The notes under the pieces are model-generated. The model had not been told where the DNA came from. It did no database searches and saw nothing but the letters and a program-made list of their open reading frames with translations. The translations under genes and the position numbers were made by a program. Below are positions 7,995-15,400 of a stretch of 27,042 nucleotides of DNA, in pieces. Each line of letters begins with the position of its first letter. The stretch's first letter is position 1. The DNA is from CAXSEF01 sp964236585 (GTDB lineage: Bacteria; Pseudomonadota; Alphaproteobacteria; Acetobacterales; Acetobacteraceae). The DNA is taken from contig CAXSFE010000043.1 in NCBI GenBank assembly GCA_964236585.1, positions 1 through 27,042 on the forward strand, in the 5' to 3' direction.

Positions 7995-9557
7995 TTGACC
8001 ACCTCGCTGTCCGTGCGCCTCGAGCGGGCCCTGGACGCCCTGCCCCGCGGCTACCCGGGGCCCGGCGGCGCGGCGGCGGTCCTGCGCGACGGCGAGGTTC
8101 TGGTCCGTCACGCCTGGGGCTGGGCCGATGCCGAGCGGCGCATCCCCTTCACGCCGCGCACCCTGTTCCGCATGTGCTCCGTCACCAAGCAGTTCACCTG
8201 CGCCCTGGTGCTCGACGCCTTCGCGGACCCGTCGGCGCTGGACGGCGACGTCGCGGCCCGCCTGCCGCTGCTGGAGGGACAGGCGCCCGGGGCCCTGCAC
8301 CTGTGCCACAACCAGTCCGGCCTGCGGGACTCCTGGGCGCTCGCCATGCTGCACGGCTCGCCCGCGGAGGCGCCGTTCGGGGACGCCGAGACGGCGCGCG
8401 TCATCGGCTCGGCCAGGACGCTGCAGTTCGCGCCGGGCACCCGCTACTCCTACTCCAACGGCAACTTCCGCCTGCTGTCGGACATCCTGCAGGCGCGCAC
8501 CGGGCGCAGCTTCGCCGAGATGCTGCGGACCCGCCTCTTCGACCGCGTCGGCATGGAGACGGCGTTCCTCGCCGCGGACACGCGGGCCATGCCGGACGGC
8601 ACCCAGGGCTACGAGGGCACGCAGGCCGCCGGGTTCCGCGCCGCCGAGAACCGCCTGCTGTGGACCGGCGACGCGGGGCTGGGCGCGAGCCTGGACGACA
8701 TGATCGCCTGGGAGCGCCACGTCGACGCGACGCGCGACGAGGCCGACGGCCTCTACGGCCGCCTGTCCGCCCCGGTGCGCTTCGCCGACGGCGCCCCGGC
8801 CGAGTACGGCTTCGGCCTGGGCCGGCGCGCCGAGCTGGGCCGCGCGGCCACCGGACACGGCGGGGCGCTGCGGGGCTGGCGCAGCCACCGCCTCCACGTG
8901 GCGTCCGGGCGCATCTCCGTCGTCGTCCTGTTCAACCACCTGTCCGACGCGCACGCGGCGGCCGTGGGTCTGCTCGCCGCCGTGCTGGACCAGGACCGGC
9001 CGAGGCCCGACGCGGCCCTGCCTCCTCCGGCCTGGGTCGGCAGCTACACGGAGCCGGAGACCGGCCTGGGCGTCCGCATCGAGCCGGGCGTCGCCGGACA
9101 GGTGCGGCTGCGCTTCGGCCATTCCGCGGAACAGCTCGACCTGCAGGCGGACGGCACGGCGGTCAGCGCCGGGTCGCGGCTGCGCCAGGACGGGGGCGGC
9201 CTGCGGATGGAGCGTCCGGGCGACAACCTGGCCACCCGGCTCCTGCCGTGCCCGGGCGTTCCGGCCCGCGACATCGCCGGGCGCTACCGCTGCGAGGAGC
9301 TGGGGGCCGAGCTGGCCGTGTCCGACGCCGGCGGGACACTCTACGGCGGCTTCTCCGGCTTCCTGGGCCAGGGACGCATGGAGATGCTGGAGCCGGTCGG
9401 GCCGGATGTCTGGTTCCTGCCCTGCCTGCGCGCGCTGGACCACACGCCGCCCGGTGACTGGACGCTGGCCGTCCGGCGCGGCGGGGATGGGCGGGTCGTC
9501 GGCGTCGACGTCGGCTGCTGGCTGGCCAGGCGGCTGTCCTACCGGCGCGTCGACTGA
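7995..9557 (+). CDS. dap: D-aminopeptidase (S12 serine peptidase, penicillin-recognising fold)
   Basis: With a TTG start at 7995 the product is 520 residues, the length I recall for the Ochrobactrum D-aminopeptidase. The catalytic residues fall at nearly the same numbers: S62 and K65 in CSVTKQF, Y153 in YSYSN, and H288 in GHGGALRGW (H287 in the model enzyme). The N-terminal beta-lactamase-like domain (about 1-330) is followed by two beta-barrel-type domains containing RYRCEELGAEL, GGFSGFLGQGRME and VGCWLARRLSYRRV, again matching the family. The enzyme releases N-terminal D-residues such as D-Ala from short peptides. No signal peptide is apparent, so it is probably cytoplasmic. The frame is open upstream to 7905, but that part is low-complexity. 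A GGCGGA at 7981-7986 is a modest ribosome-binding site. No peptide transporter is adjacent. Confidence 0.93.
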   Translation: MTTSLSVRLERALDALPRGYPGPGGAAAVLRDGEVLVRHAWGWADAERRIPFTPRTLFRMCSVTKQFTCALVLDAFADPSALDGDVAARLPLLEGQAPGALHLCHNQSGLRDSWALAMLHGSPAEAPFGDAETARVIGSARTLQFAPGTRYSYSNGNFRLLSDILQARTGRSFAEMLRTRLFDRVGMETAFLAADTRAMPDGTQGYEGTQAAGFRAAENRLLWTGDAGLGASLDDMIAWERHVDATRDEADGLYGRLSAPVRFADGAPAEYGFGLGRRAELGRAATGHGGALRGWRSHRLHVASGRISVVVLFNHLSDAHAAAVGLLAAVLDQDRPRPDAALPPPAWVGSYTEPETGLGVRIEPGVAGQVRLRFGHSAEQLDLQADGTAVSAGSRLRQDGGGLRMERPGDNLATRLLPCPGVPARDIAGRYRCEELGAELAVSDAGGTLYGGFSGFLGQGRMEMLEPVGPDVWFLPCLRALDHTPPGDWTLAVRRGGDGRVVGVDVGCWLARRLSYRRVD

Positions 9558-9603
9558 CGGCGGCTGGCGGGGCGCGGTCGTCGTTCACGGGGCGACGTCC
9601 AAG

Positions 9604-9780
9604 GAAGGCAAGGCCAGGGGCTCTGCCCCTGGACCCCGCCAAAGGCTGCGCCCTTGGAACGCATCCCCAAGGAAGAGGGAGTCCAGGAGCGGCCCGCTCC
9701 TGGACTCCCTCTTCCTTGGTCGTGGTTTCCAAAGGCTTGCCTTTGGCGGAGTTTGAGGCAGAGCCTCAACCTTGCTTGCC
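9604..9780 (+). repeat. Composite palindromic repeat, copy R5 with a long central palindrome
   Basis: Hairpin A is at 9614-9632 (ccaggggctctgcccctgg), B at 9639-9657 (one mismatch), B' at 9729-9746 (ccaaaggcttgcctttgg) and A' at 9753-9769 (ttgaggcagagcctcaa). The CTTAAG hinge is absent. The centre is instead a perfect inverted repeat with 26-bp arms, 9667-9692 and 9694-9719, separated by one base. The element starts 46 bp after the D-aminopeptidase stop. Confidence 0.9.
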
Positions 9781-10137
9781 TGACCGGTCACACCAGGGGG
9801 CCGCTGGCATCAGGCACGGGCGGGCGGCGGCGAGCGCCCTTGCCAGGCGCGGTGGTCCGGGGCGTGGTGGCGTGGGGCGCGGGACAGCCGGACGCGCCAT
9901 CGACGATCCTCCGGTTCGGGAGGCGGCCCCACTTGCGTCCGGCTTCCGTCGCGGTCCGGGCGGTGGACCACGCGGGGTCGCGTGCGATGCCTTCGGGACT
10001 GCGTCCAGGCCGGTGGCGCGGCGGCCTGCCGTTCATCTCGCCGATGTGTGGCCGGGCCGCCCGCCCGGTCGAAACCGGCCCCGTCTGGCTGCCGTTGACC
10101 GGCCTGCGCCAGGATGGCGTCAGGGAGAGACGGGAAC
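9781..10137. other. Intergenic region upstream of the DUF892-like gene
   Basis: About 357 bp without a convincing gene. A TTGACC at 10095-10100 resembles a -35 box, but no acceptable -10 box lies 16-18 bp downstream. Frames open here have low-complexity Arg/Pro/Ala composition and no recognisable domain. The last bases carry the ribosome-binding site (GGGAGA at 10123-10128) of the following gene. Confidence 0.5.
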
Positions 10138-10620
10138 ATGGCCGATCAAGAACTCAAGGTGCTGGTCGCGACCGGCCTGCAGGCGCTGAAGGCCGGGGGC
10201 GAGGTCGCGAAGATGGCGACCGCCGAGATACAGGGCGACGCGAGCCACCCCGACCTGAAGTCCGCGCTGCAGGCCGGCAACAAGGTGGCGGAGCAGTGGG
10301 CGGAGCGCATCGAGCTGGCGCTGCGCGAGACCGGCGGCGCCGAGGACACCGGCAACATCGTGCTCGACGCCCACTTCGAGGTCAGCAAGAAGATCCGCGC
10401 GAAGGCTCCGGACGACATGAGCCGCGACCTGGGCATCGTGGCGGCGGGCCAGCTGGCCTTGCACTACTGGATCGCCTCGTTCGGCACGCTCGGCAGCTAC
10501 GCCTCGAAGCTGGGCCTGAGCCAGACCGAGGAGAGCATGCGGACGTCGCTCGGGGAGGCCAAGGAGGAGGACCGGCACTACACGGCACTGGCCGAGAAGA
10601 TGCTGACCGCGAACGCCTGA
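10138..10620 (+). CDS. DUF892/YciE-YciF-like ferritin-fold protein lacking the usual metal ligands
   Basis: A 160-residue, almost entirely helical protein. Its C-terminal half, GQLALHYWIASFGTLGSYA followed by KEEDRHYTALAEKML, resembles the third and fourth helices of DUF892 (PF05974) proteins of the YciE/YciF group. In typical members the corresponding region reads roughly EHYEIAAYGTL and supplies Glu/His iron ligands. Here the equivalent Glu positions are Leu and Trp (LHYWIA). The N-terminal helices likewise lack the usual His-x-x-Glu (GNKVAEQWAERIELAL). The protein may therefore keep the four-helix fold without a di-iron site. Known relatives are linked to stress responses, function unresolved. 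The ATG at 10138 is preceded by GGGAGA. The gene stands alone, with long non-coding stretches on both sides. Confidence 0.72.
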   Translation: MADQELKVLVATGLQALKAGGEVAKMATAEIQGDASHPDLKSALQAGNKVAEQWAERIELALRETGGAEDTGNIVLDAHFEVSKKIRAKAPDDMSRDLGIVAAGQLALHYWIASFGTLGSYASKLGLSQTEESMRTSLGEAKEEDRHYTALAEKMLTANA

Positions 10621-11081
10621 CCGGGGTCGTCTCCGCCCACGTGCTCCCGGGTGCATGCCGGTGCCCGGGAGGCTCCGTGCGGGGCAGCCGCGCCGGAGGG
10701 TCCCGGGCGGCGGCTTGATGCCGGGAGGCGGGTCGCGCGCCCGGACCTGCCCGAGGCTGGTGCGTCCGTTCGGGTTCGGGGGCGCTGGCTCCGGGCGTGT
10801 GCTGGAGAAGGTGGCGCGCCTCCTGCGCGGGATGGAACGCCTTCTTCCCCGGTGGAGGGAGCGGCGTGAGGCGCGGGGCCGGAGGGTCGTGCGGATCTGC
10901 CGGGCGCTCCGCGCGGGTAAGGGTTTGTTCCGGGTGATGTCGGCCGAGCCGTGCACTACGATCCGGTCGTCGCCGGGGTCGCCTCGGTTGCCGTCCGGGT
11001 TGCGGCCGTGACGCCAGGTCGGGCGTGGGTCGGCGTTCCGGACGATGCCAGCACGGTGCCGCAACGACGGAGGGCGAGGCC
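10621..11081. other. Intergenic region between the DUF892-like and lipoprotein genes
   Basis: About 460 bp with no gene I can support. Shortly after the upstream stop, an inverted repeat ctcccggg (10644-10651) and cccgggag (10664-10671) with a 12-base loop could be a terminator, although no T-run follows. The minus-strand frames crossing the region are antisense extensions of low complexity. The end carries GGAGG at 11069-11073, the ribosome-binding site of the next gene. Confidence 0.45.
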
Positions 11082-11666
11082 ATGAGGAACGGCGAGGGTG
11101 GCGGTGCCGGAAGGGCGAGGCGCTCCTGGCCTGCGCGCCCTGCCGCAAGGCTGGCCGCGGCGGCCGTGCTGCCGTTCCTGCTGGCGGCGGCCTCGTGTTC
11201 TGCGGCGGCGCCGGTCGCTCCGGCCCTGGATCCGGGCAAGGTCGCCTCGATCGTCGTGGGGCGTTCGTCGCGCAACGACGTGTTCGCGGCGCTGGGGCGG
11301 CCCGCCCGCACCGAGCGCGGCGGACTCGGCGAGGTCTGGGTCTACCAGCCGACGCCGACGGGCGGCGATGCGGGCGGGAGCGGGCTGGTCAGCGGCGCGT
11401 CCGCCGCGTCGGGCATCCTCGGCGCGTTCGTGCCCTACGCGGGGGTGGTCGGGTCCGGGCTCGGGCTGGCCGGCACCGCCATGGGCCAGGGGGCGTCGAA
11501 GCCGGCGGCCGACAGCCTGTCCGTCACGTTCAGGGACGACGGGATCGTGCGCGACTGCACCTTCTCCAGCACCGCGTTCCCGGCCGCCGGGCCCGGGCCT
11601 GCCGCCGTGCCCGCGAAGGTCGTCGACTGCCAGAGGCCCGGCTCCGGCGGTGCCGTCCCGTCCTGA
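11082..11666 (+). CDS. Putative lipoprotein with SmpA/OmlA (BamE)-like domain and glycine-zipper segment
   Basis: The 194-residue product has a basic N-terminus, a hydrophobic stretch (residues 23-36) and a candidate lipobox ending at C39 (AAASC). Position -3 is Ala rather than the favoured Leu, so lipidation is likely but not certain. Residues about 52-90 (KVASIVVGRSSRNDVFAALGRPART then GEVWVYQP) follow the SmpA/OmlA pattern: a helix starting at a G-x-S/T motif, LG-P, then strands. Residues about 101-135 are Gly/Ala-rich (GLVSGASAASGILGAF, GVVGSGLGLAGTAMG), like a glycine zipper that could contact membrane. The C-terminus has two cysteines (DCTFSS, VDCQRP). GGAGG precedes the ATG by 8 bp. 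It is longer than BamE proper, so I do not call it bamE. Confidence 0.75.
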   Translation: MRNGEGGGAGRARRSWPARPAARLAAAAVLPFLLAAASCSAAAPVAPALDPGKVASIVVGRSSRNDVFAALGRPARTERGGLGEVWVYQPTPTGGDAGGSGLVSGASAASGILGAFVPYAGVVGSGLGLAGTAMGQGASKPAADSLSVTFRDDGIVRDCTFSSTAFPAAGPGPAAVPAKVVDCQRPGSGGAVPS

Positions 11667-11675
11667 TGCTGACCA

Positions 11676-12272
11676 TTATGTCGGCTCAAGGGAAATCCGT
11701 CGTAGCCGATCGCCTGCTGTCGGCAGGCCGCCAGCAGCCTCAAGCATGCGCAGGTGCTGCACCACGGCCTCTGCGGCCTCTCCTGGCGTGAGAACGGTCA
11801 CATCCAACACAAGCAGTTCCTGCAAGGGGGGACGCTGGATTGTGTCTTCGGCCATGAAATCCCGCAGGACGCCAGGGTCCGTCATCTTGCGCCCCGCGCG
11901 CCCGGAACTCCGGATCCGACGTTCGTTCTCCTCGGGCGTCGCCTGCAGCACCACGGGCAGGAGCGGCACCTGCCGGGCCAGGGCCAGATCCACGACGTGG
12001 TTCCAGGCCGCCTGCTCGCGAGCCGATCCGACACACAGGGCGTTGGTCATCACGAACACCTCGCCGGGCGGACGATCCCGCAAAGTTCTGTAGGCTGCCG
12101 AGCGCACCTGCTCGTAGAGCGGCCATCGTGCGGCATCGTCGAACCCGGCGCAGGCGATGGCGACATCGTGCAGGACGTGGTTGTGGACGAAGCGGGCTCC
12201 GAGACGCTCCGCGAGAACCCGGCCGACCGTCTGCTTGCCGACGCCCGGCCATCCGTTCAGGTGCACGATCAT
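11676..12272 (-). CDS. P-loop NTPase/kinase-like protein (AAA-type small ATP-binding protein)
   Basis: The 198-residue protein begins MIVHLNGWPGVGKQT, a P-loop at residues 7-15 in which the Lys is followed by Gln and then Thr, rather than directly by Ser/Thr. Further features are FVHNHVLHDVA, EVFVMTNALC, VPLLPVVLQATPEENERR (a lid or base-binding-like arginine cluster) and LLVLDVTVLTPGEAAE near the end. It looks like a small nucleotide-dependent kinase of unknown substrate, of the kind often annotated AAA-family ATPase. A longer frame starts at 12326 and overlaps the upstream gene by 38 bp. I prefer the ATG at 12272 because GGAG lies 9 bp upstream on this strand and similarity starts there. 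That leaves a 16-bp gap to the phosphotransferase-like gene, suggesting co-transcription. Confidence 0.8.
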   Translation of the reverse strand: MIVHLNGWPGVGKQTVGRVLAERLGARFVHNHVLHDVAIACAGFDDAARWPLYEQVRSAAYRTLRDRPPGEVFVMTNALCVGSAREQAAWNHVVDLALARQVPLLPVVLQATPEENERRIRSSGRAGRKMTDPGVLRDFMAEDTIQRPPLQELLVLDVTVLTPGEAAEAVVQHLRMLEAAGGLPTAGDRLRRISLEPT

Positions 12273-12288
12273 GCGCCGGGGCTCCACC

Positions 12289-12864
12289 TCATCCGGACCG
12301 ACCCGCCAGTGCTTCCGAGGGTCCATTTTGCTGGTTGATCATCGCGACGATCTGACAGGCGCAGGTCTCCGGCGCGTTCGCCGTGGTGTCGACGACCAGG
12401 TCGTAGGCGACGCCCTCATGCACGCTGTCGGCCTGCAGCCGCGCCATGCCGGGCATCCGGTCGCCACGCACGATCTCGCGTCGGGCGGCCTCCGCCGCGT
12501 CGCAGCGCACCCCTGCCCAGAGCACGCCCACCCCTGCCAGCGCCGTGTTCCAGCGCGCCTGTCCCGCCGCGCCGTCCACGAGCACCTCGTCCACGATCAC
12601 GCCGACCCCGGACCGGGCCATGGCCGCGACCCCGGCCGCCCAGGCCACCTCCAGCGTCCGGTAGGCGGGCCCGACGGCGATGGCGCCACCCGGCGCGATG
12701 GTCAGTCCCTCGGGCGTGTCCTCCATCGAAGGCGGTGCGGCCCGGATCAGGTCGTCCACGCCCAGGGACAGCCACGGCTCCGGCAGCAGCGCCTGCAGCT
12801 GCCGCGCCAGGGTCGACTTGCCCGCGCTGGAGCCGCCGTTGAGCAGGATGACCCGGATCGTCAC
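12289..12864 (-). CDS. Chloramphenicol phosphotransferase-like kinase (CPT family)
   Basis: A 191-residue protein with a GTG start that resembles the Streptomyces venezuelae chloramphenicol 3-O-phosphotransferase along its whole length. Visible features are the P-loop GGSSAGKS (residues 10-17), LPEPWLSLGVDDLI with D37 at the position of the proposed catalytic Asp, IVDEVLVDGAAGQARW, the VLWAGVRCDAAEA segment, and RGDRMPGMARLQADSVHEG followed by YDLVVDTT. Family members phosphorylate chloramphenicol or other, mostly unknown, small hydroxylated compounds. Antibiotic resistance should not be assumed from similarity alone. It is the first gene of a two-gene minus-strand unit with the P-loop protein and is divergent from a GNAT gene. 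The C-terminal tail (INQQNGPSEALAGRSG) extends beyond the family core. Confidence 0.9.
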   Translation of the reverse strand: MTIRVILLNGGSSAGKSTLARQLQALLPEPWLSLGVDDLIRAAPPSMEDTPEGLTIAPGGAIAVGPAYRTLEVAWAAGVAAMARSGVGVIVDEVLVDGAAGQARWNTALAGVGVLWAGVRCDAAEAARREIVRGDRMPGMARLQADSVHEGVAYDLVVDTTANAPETCACQIVAMINQQNGPSEALAGRSG

Positions 12865-13178
12865 GCGGGCAGCCTACCGCCCCCGTGCGGCGGTGCCTAC
12901 GTGACGGATCTCAGGCCGGGTCGCGGCTGCCTTCCTTTTGCCGCCTTCCCGGCTGCGCGCTCGCAAGGCGGCGGGAACGTCAGGACCGCGACCTCGCCCT
13001 GCTGCACGAATTCGACAGAGCGCTGCCTGTCCGGAGAAGCAGCGACGTGAGGCGAAGCACGGACGACATCTTGCCGGCGGAAGGGCGGTCGGGCCTCCGG
13101 CGTGACAGCGGTGCCCGGCGAGATGCCGGTCGCGGTGCATCGCGCTATCGTCGTGCTCCACCATCCGCGAGGGTCCTC
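12865..13178. other. Divergent intergenic region (CPT-like gene / GNAT gene)
   Basis: A 314-bp spacer that must hold promoters in both directions. I see a weak -10-like TATCGT at 13146-13151 for the plus strand without a good -35 box. The open plus frame running through it from 12885 is Arg-rich, lacks homology-like motifs and is rejected as coding. Confidence 0.45.
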
Positions 13179-14045
13179 ATGCCCGGGCGCCACACCGTCG
13201 CCGATACCGCCGACCTGCTGCCCTTCCTGGCGCTCCATGCCAGGTCGGGGCTGGGCGCACCGCCGCCGTTCCTGATCACCCTGTCCCTGACCCCCGGTGG
13301 GGTGTTCGACCTCCACGACGAGGCCGGTCGCGCCCTGGCCGCGGTGCTCATCGACGCCTGCGACAACTCCGGCGACGCGGCCGAGCTCCTGCTGCTCGCG
13401 TCCCGGGACGCGGCACCGGGCGAGGGCGTGATCGCATTGCTGCTCGACGCGGCGCTGGCCGAGGCGCGGCTCGGGCCACGCAGCCACCTCGAGGTCACGC
13501 TGGACGCGTCGATGCGGCCGCATCGGGCGCTCCTGGAGGCGCGGGGCTTCACCCGGCGCTTCGACATCGTCGCCATGGAGCGGCACGGTCCCTGGACGGC
13601 GGTCGAGCCCCCGCCGGGCTGGACGTGGGCCACCCTCTCGGCGGGGCGCTACGACGAGGCGGCCCGGCTCGTACGCGCCGCCTTCTCGGGGCTCCCCGGC
13701 GTGAACTTCCCGCCGGCCGGGCAGGGCCGGGCCTTCGCGCTGGGCCAGTCGCCGCCCGTCCGCCTGCTGCTCGACGGTGGCCGGATTGCCGGGTGGGTGT
13801 CCGTCCGTGGCGAGTCGGACGGCTCCGGCATGGTTGCGAGCCTGGCACGCCATCCCGGCGACCGCGGACGTGGCCTTGGCGCCGCGCTGCTGACCGAAGG
13901 GCTGCGGCAGCTCGAGGCGGCGGGGCTCGCCCCCGTGCGCCTGGACGTCGTCGCCACGAACGAAAGCGCGCTCGCACTCTACGAGGGCTTCGGCTTCCGG
14001 ACGACGGACACGGTCTCCGTCCATGCGGTGGCGACGTCCTCCTAG
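13179..14045 (+). CDS. Tandem-domain GNAT acetyltransferase
   Basis: A 288-residue protein with two GNAT-like halves. The C-terminal half (about 148-288) has the acetyl-CoA-binding motif A RGRGLGAALLTEGL (residues 229-242), followed by the motif B-type sequence RLDVVATNESALALYEGFGF. The N-terminal half (about 1-135) shows a degenerate copy, GEGVIALLLDAALAEA and LEVTLDASMRPHRALLEARGF, without a clear pyrophosphate-binding Q/R-x-x-G-x-G/A loop. That suggests one catalytic and one structural domain. The ATG at 13179 follows GAGGG at 13169-13173. The longer frame beginning at 12885 is Arg-rich and unlike any domain. The substrate is unknown. An AT-rich inverted repeat follows the stop by about 35 bp. 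Confidence 0.88.
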   Translation: MPGRHTVADTADLLPFLALHARSGLGAPPPFLITLSLTPGGVFDLHDEAGRALAAVLIDACDNSGDAAELLLLASRDAAPGEGVIALLLDAALAEARLGPRSHLEVTLDASMRPHRALLEARGFTRRFDIVAMERHGPWTAVEPPPGWTWATLSAGRYDEAARLVRAAFSGLPGVNFPPAGQGRAFALGQSPPVRLLLDGGRIAGWVSVRGESDGSGMVASLARHPGDRGRGLGAALLTEGLRQLEAAGLAPVRLDVVATNESALALYEGFGFRTTDTVSVHAVATSS

Positions 14046-14082
14046 GGGCTGTTACTGATTTGGCGGCGGCCGGCCATTTTCG

Positions 14083-14215
14083 AAGGAAAGCAAGACCCTT
14101 CTTTTTCTGAAGAAAAAGAAGCAAAAAGACTTTGCCCATGAGGTCCCGGGCTCCCGGCTAGCTCTGGAACTTATGGGCAAAGTTCTTTGGTTCTTTCTTT
14201 CAAGAAAGAACATGC
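14083..14215. repeat. AT-rich long inverted repeat (second repeat family, possible terminator)
   Basis: Three nested or adjacent inverted repeats stand out against the GC-rich background. They are cttctttttct (14098-14108) with agaaaaagaag (14111-14121), an outer pair tttgcccat (14131-14139) with atgggcaaa (14173-14181), and ttctttctt (14191-14199) with aagaaagaa (14202-14210). Together they fold as a long cruciform centred near 14155. The composition is far more A/T-rich than anything else in the window, which may indicate a recently acquired miniature element. It lies 37 bp after the GNAT stop and could terminate transcription in both directions. Confidence 0.8.
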
Positions 14216-14585
14216 TTCCCATCCGTCATGACGCGGGGGAACGGAGCCGGAAAGTTCATGACAGCCTCGTAGGTCGCGGTTGCCCGCCTGGCTGCCTGGT
14301 GCGCGTGCCCCTCATCCCCGCTTCGGGCGTCGCGGCGCCCGCGTCCCGGCTTGCAACCCTGCCCTGACCTGCGAGCCGTCAGCGAAGTCTTGCAAATTCA
14401 CCGCCCGAAGCTCGAAGCTGCCGCCATGCGCCACGCCGTAACCCCGATGTCGCTCGTCCTCGCGATTGTCCCCCTGGGACGGTTCGGGACCACGCGCGCC
14501 TAGACGACGGCCCGCCACCCGCTCCGCCCCGCACAGTGCCGGGCGGGACGGGATCGTCTCCTCCGGTGTCCAGAGGAGACTCCCG
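14216..14585. other. Intergenic region upstream of the second GNAT gene
   Basis: About 370 bp with slightly lower GC than the flanking genes and no ORF with a recognisable domain. It might contain remnants of an older insertion beside the AT-rich repeat, but I cannot identify any. GAGGAG at 14573-14578 is the ribosome-binding site of the next gene. Confidence 0.4.
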
Positions 14586-15110
14586 ATGTCCGCCAGCGCG
14601 CCAGCCCACGCCGACCTGCGCGCCCGCCTGGTGCTGCGGCCCGCCCGTCCGGGTGATGCCGAGGCGCTCGCCGCCATGATGGGCGCCCCGGGCTTCCGGA
14701 ACGGGACCGGCCAGCTGCCTTTCGTCCCGCCTGACCGGGTTCGCCGCAGGCTGGAGACGGATGACGTGAACGAGACCAGGGTTCTGGCCACGCTCGACGA
14801 CGCCGTGGTCGGCAGCGCGACGCTGACCCGTCTGGCCGGGCGACGCTCCCACGTCGGCCAGGTCGGCATGGGCGTGGCGGACGGCTGGACCGGGCGCCGG
14901 ATCGGCACCGCCCTGCTGGCCGCGCTGGTGGACGTGGCGGATGGCTGGCTCGGCCTGCGCCGCCTGGAGCTGGAGGTGCTGGCCGACAACGAGCCTGCGC
15001 TGGCGCTCTACCGGCGCTTCGGCTTCGAGCCGGAAGGCGTGCGGCGCGACGCCCTGTTCCGGGCGGGCGGCTACGCGGACGTCCTGGCCATGGCGAGGCT
15101 GAGACGGTGA
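14586..15110 (+). CDS. GNAT-family N-acetyltransferase
   Basis: A 174-residue single-domain acetyltransferase. The opening LVLRPARPGDAEALAAMM is the usual first strand and helix. Residues 101-112 (WTGRRIGTALLA) provide the acetyl-CoA pyrophosphate loop, and LELEVLADNEPALALYRRFGF (about 127-147) is motif B with the conserved Asn and Tyr-x-x-x-Gly-Phe. The C-terminal GYADVLAMARL is the common terminal strand. It resembles the RimJ/RimL-like and YhhY-like groups that acetylate protein N-termini, amino acids or small amines; the substrate is unknown. The ATG at 14586 is chosen for the strong GAGGAG 7 bp upstream. The frame continues upstream to 14466 without conserved sequence. Confidence 0.9.
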   Translation: MSASAPAHADLRARLVLRPARPGDAEALAAMMGAPGFRNGTGQLPFVPPDRVRRRLETDDVNETRVLATLDDAVVGSATLTRLAGRRSHVGQVGMGVADGWTGRRIGTALLAALVDVADGWLGLRRLELEVLADNEPALALYRRFGFEPEGVRRDALFRAGGYADVLAMARLRR

Positions 15111-15400
15111 CCGTCGTTCCGCGGCCCCCGCCGGCGAGGTCTCGCCTGGATCCACCCGGTGCGGCTGGTCAGTGAACCTGAAGCTCGAGTCCGGACGCCC
15201 GGGTTGCCGGCACCAGTCATTGCAGCCGATGCGGACAGGTGCCTCACGTCCATCGCCCGATCTGTACGACACAATCGCGTGTCCGCCGCCACCAGGAAGA
15301 AGCTCAGGGTCGAGCAGGTTCATCGCTCGTTATCATGTGTGTGCCTCGGGCATTGCCAATCAGCATAGACTGGGGGCAGCAAGATTGGACGAACAATGCC
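15111..15400. other. Intergenic region upstream of the cupin-porin unit
   Basis: About 290 bp of somewhat lower GC with no gene I can support. It should contain the promoter of the cupin-porin transcript. TTGCCA at 15353-15358 could be a -35 box, but no good -10 follows at normal spacing. No strong ribosome-binding site precedes the ATG at 15401. Confidence 0.4.

Noticed and set aside
7707..9443. Minus-strand open frame of 578 codons antisense to the D-aminopeptidase
   Set aside because: No motif, and it starts inside repeat R4; the plus-strand protein has all catalytic residues in place.
12885..13178. Upstream extension of the tandem GNAT gene
   Set aside because: Arg-rich sequence without conserved motifs; a ribosome-binding site and family similarity support the ATG at 13179.
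14216..15400. Possible transposase remnants in the slightly lower-GC spacers around the second GNAT gene
   Set aside because: I could not match any fragment to a known transposase, and no terminal repeats or target duplications were evident.
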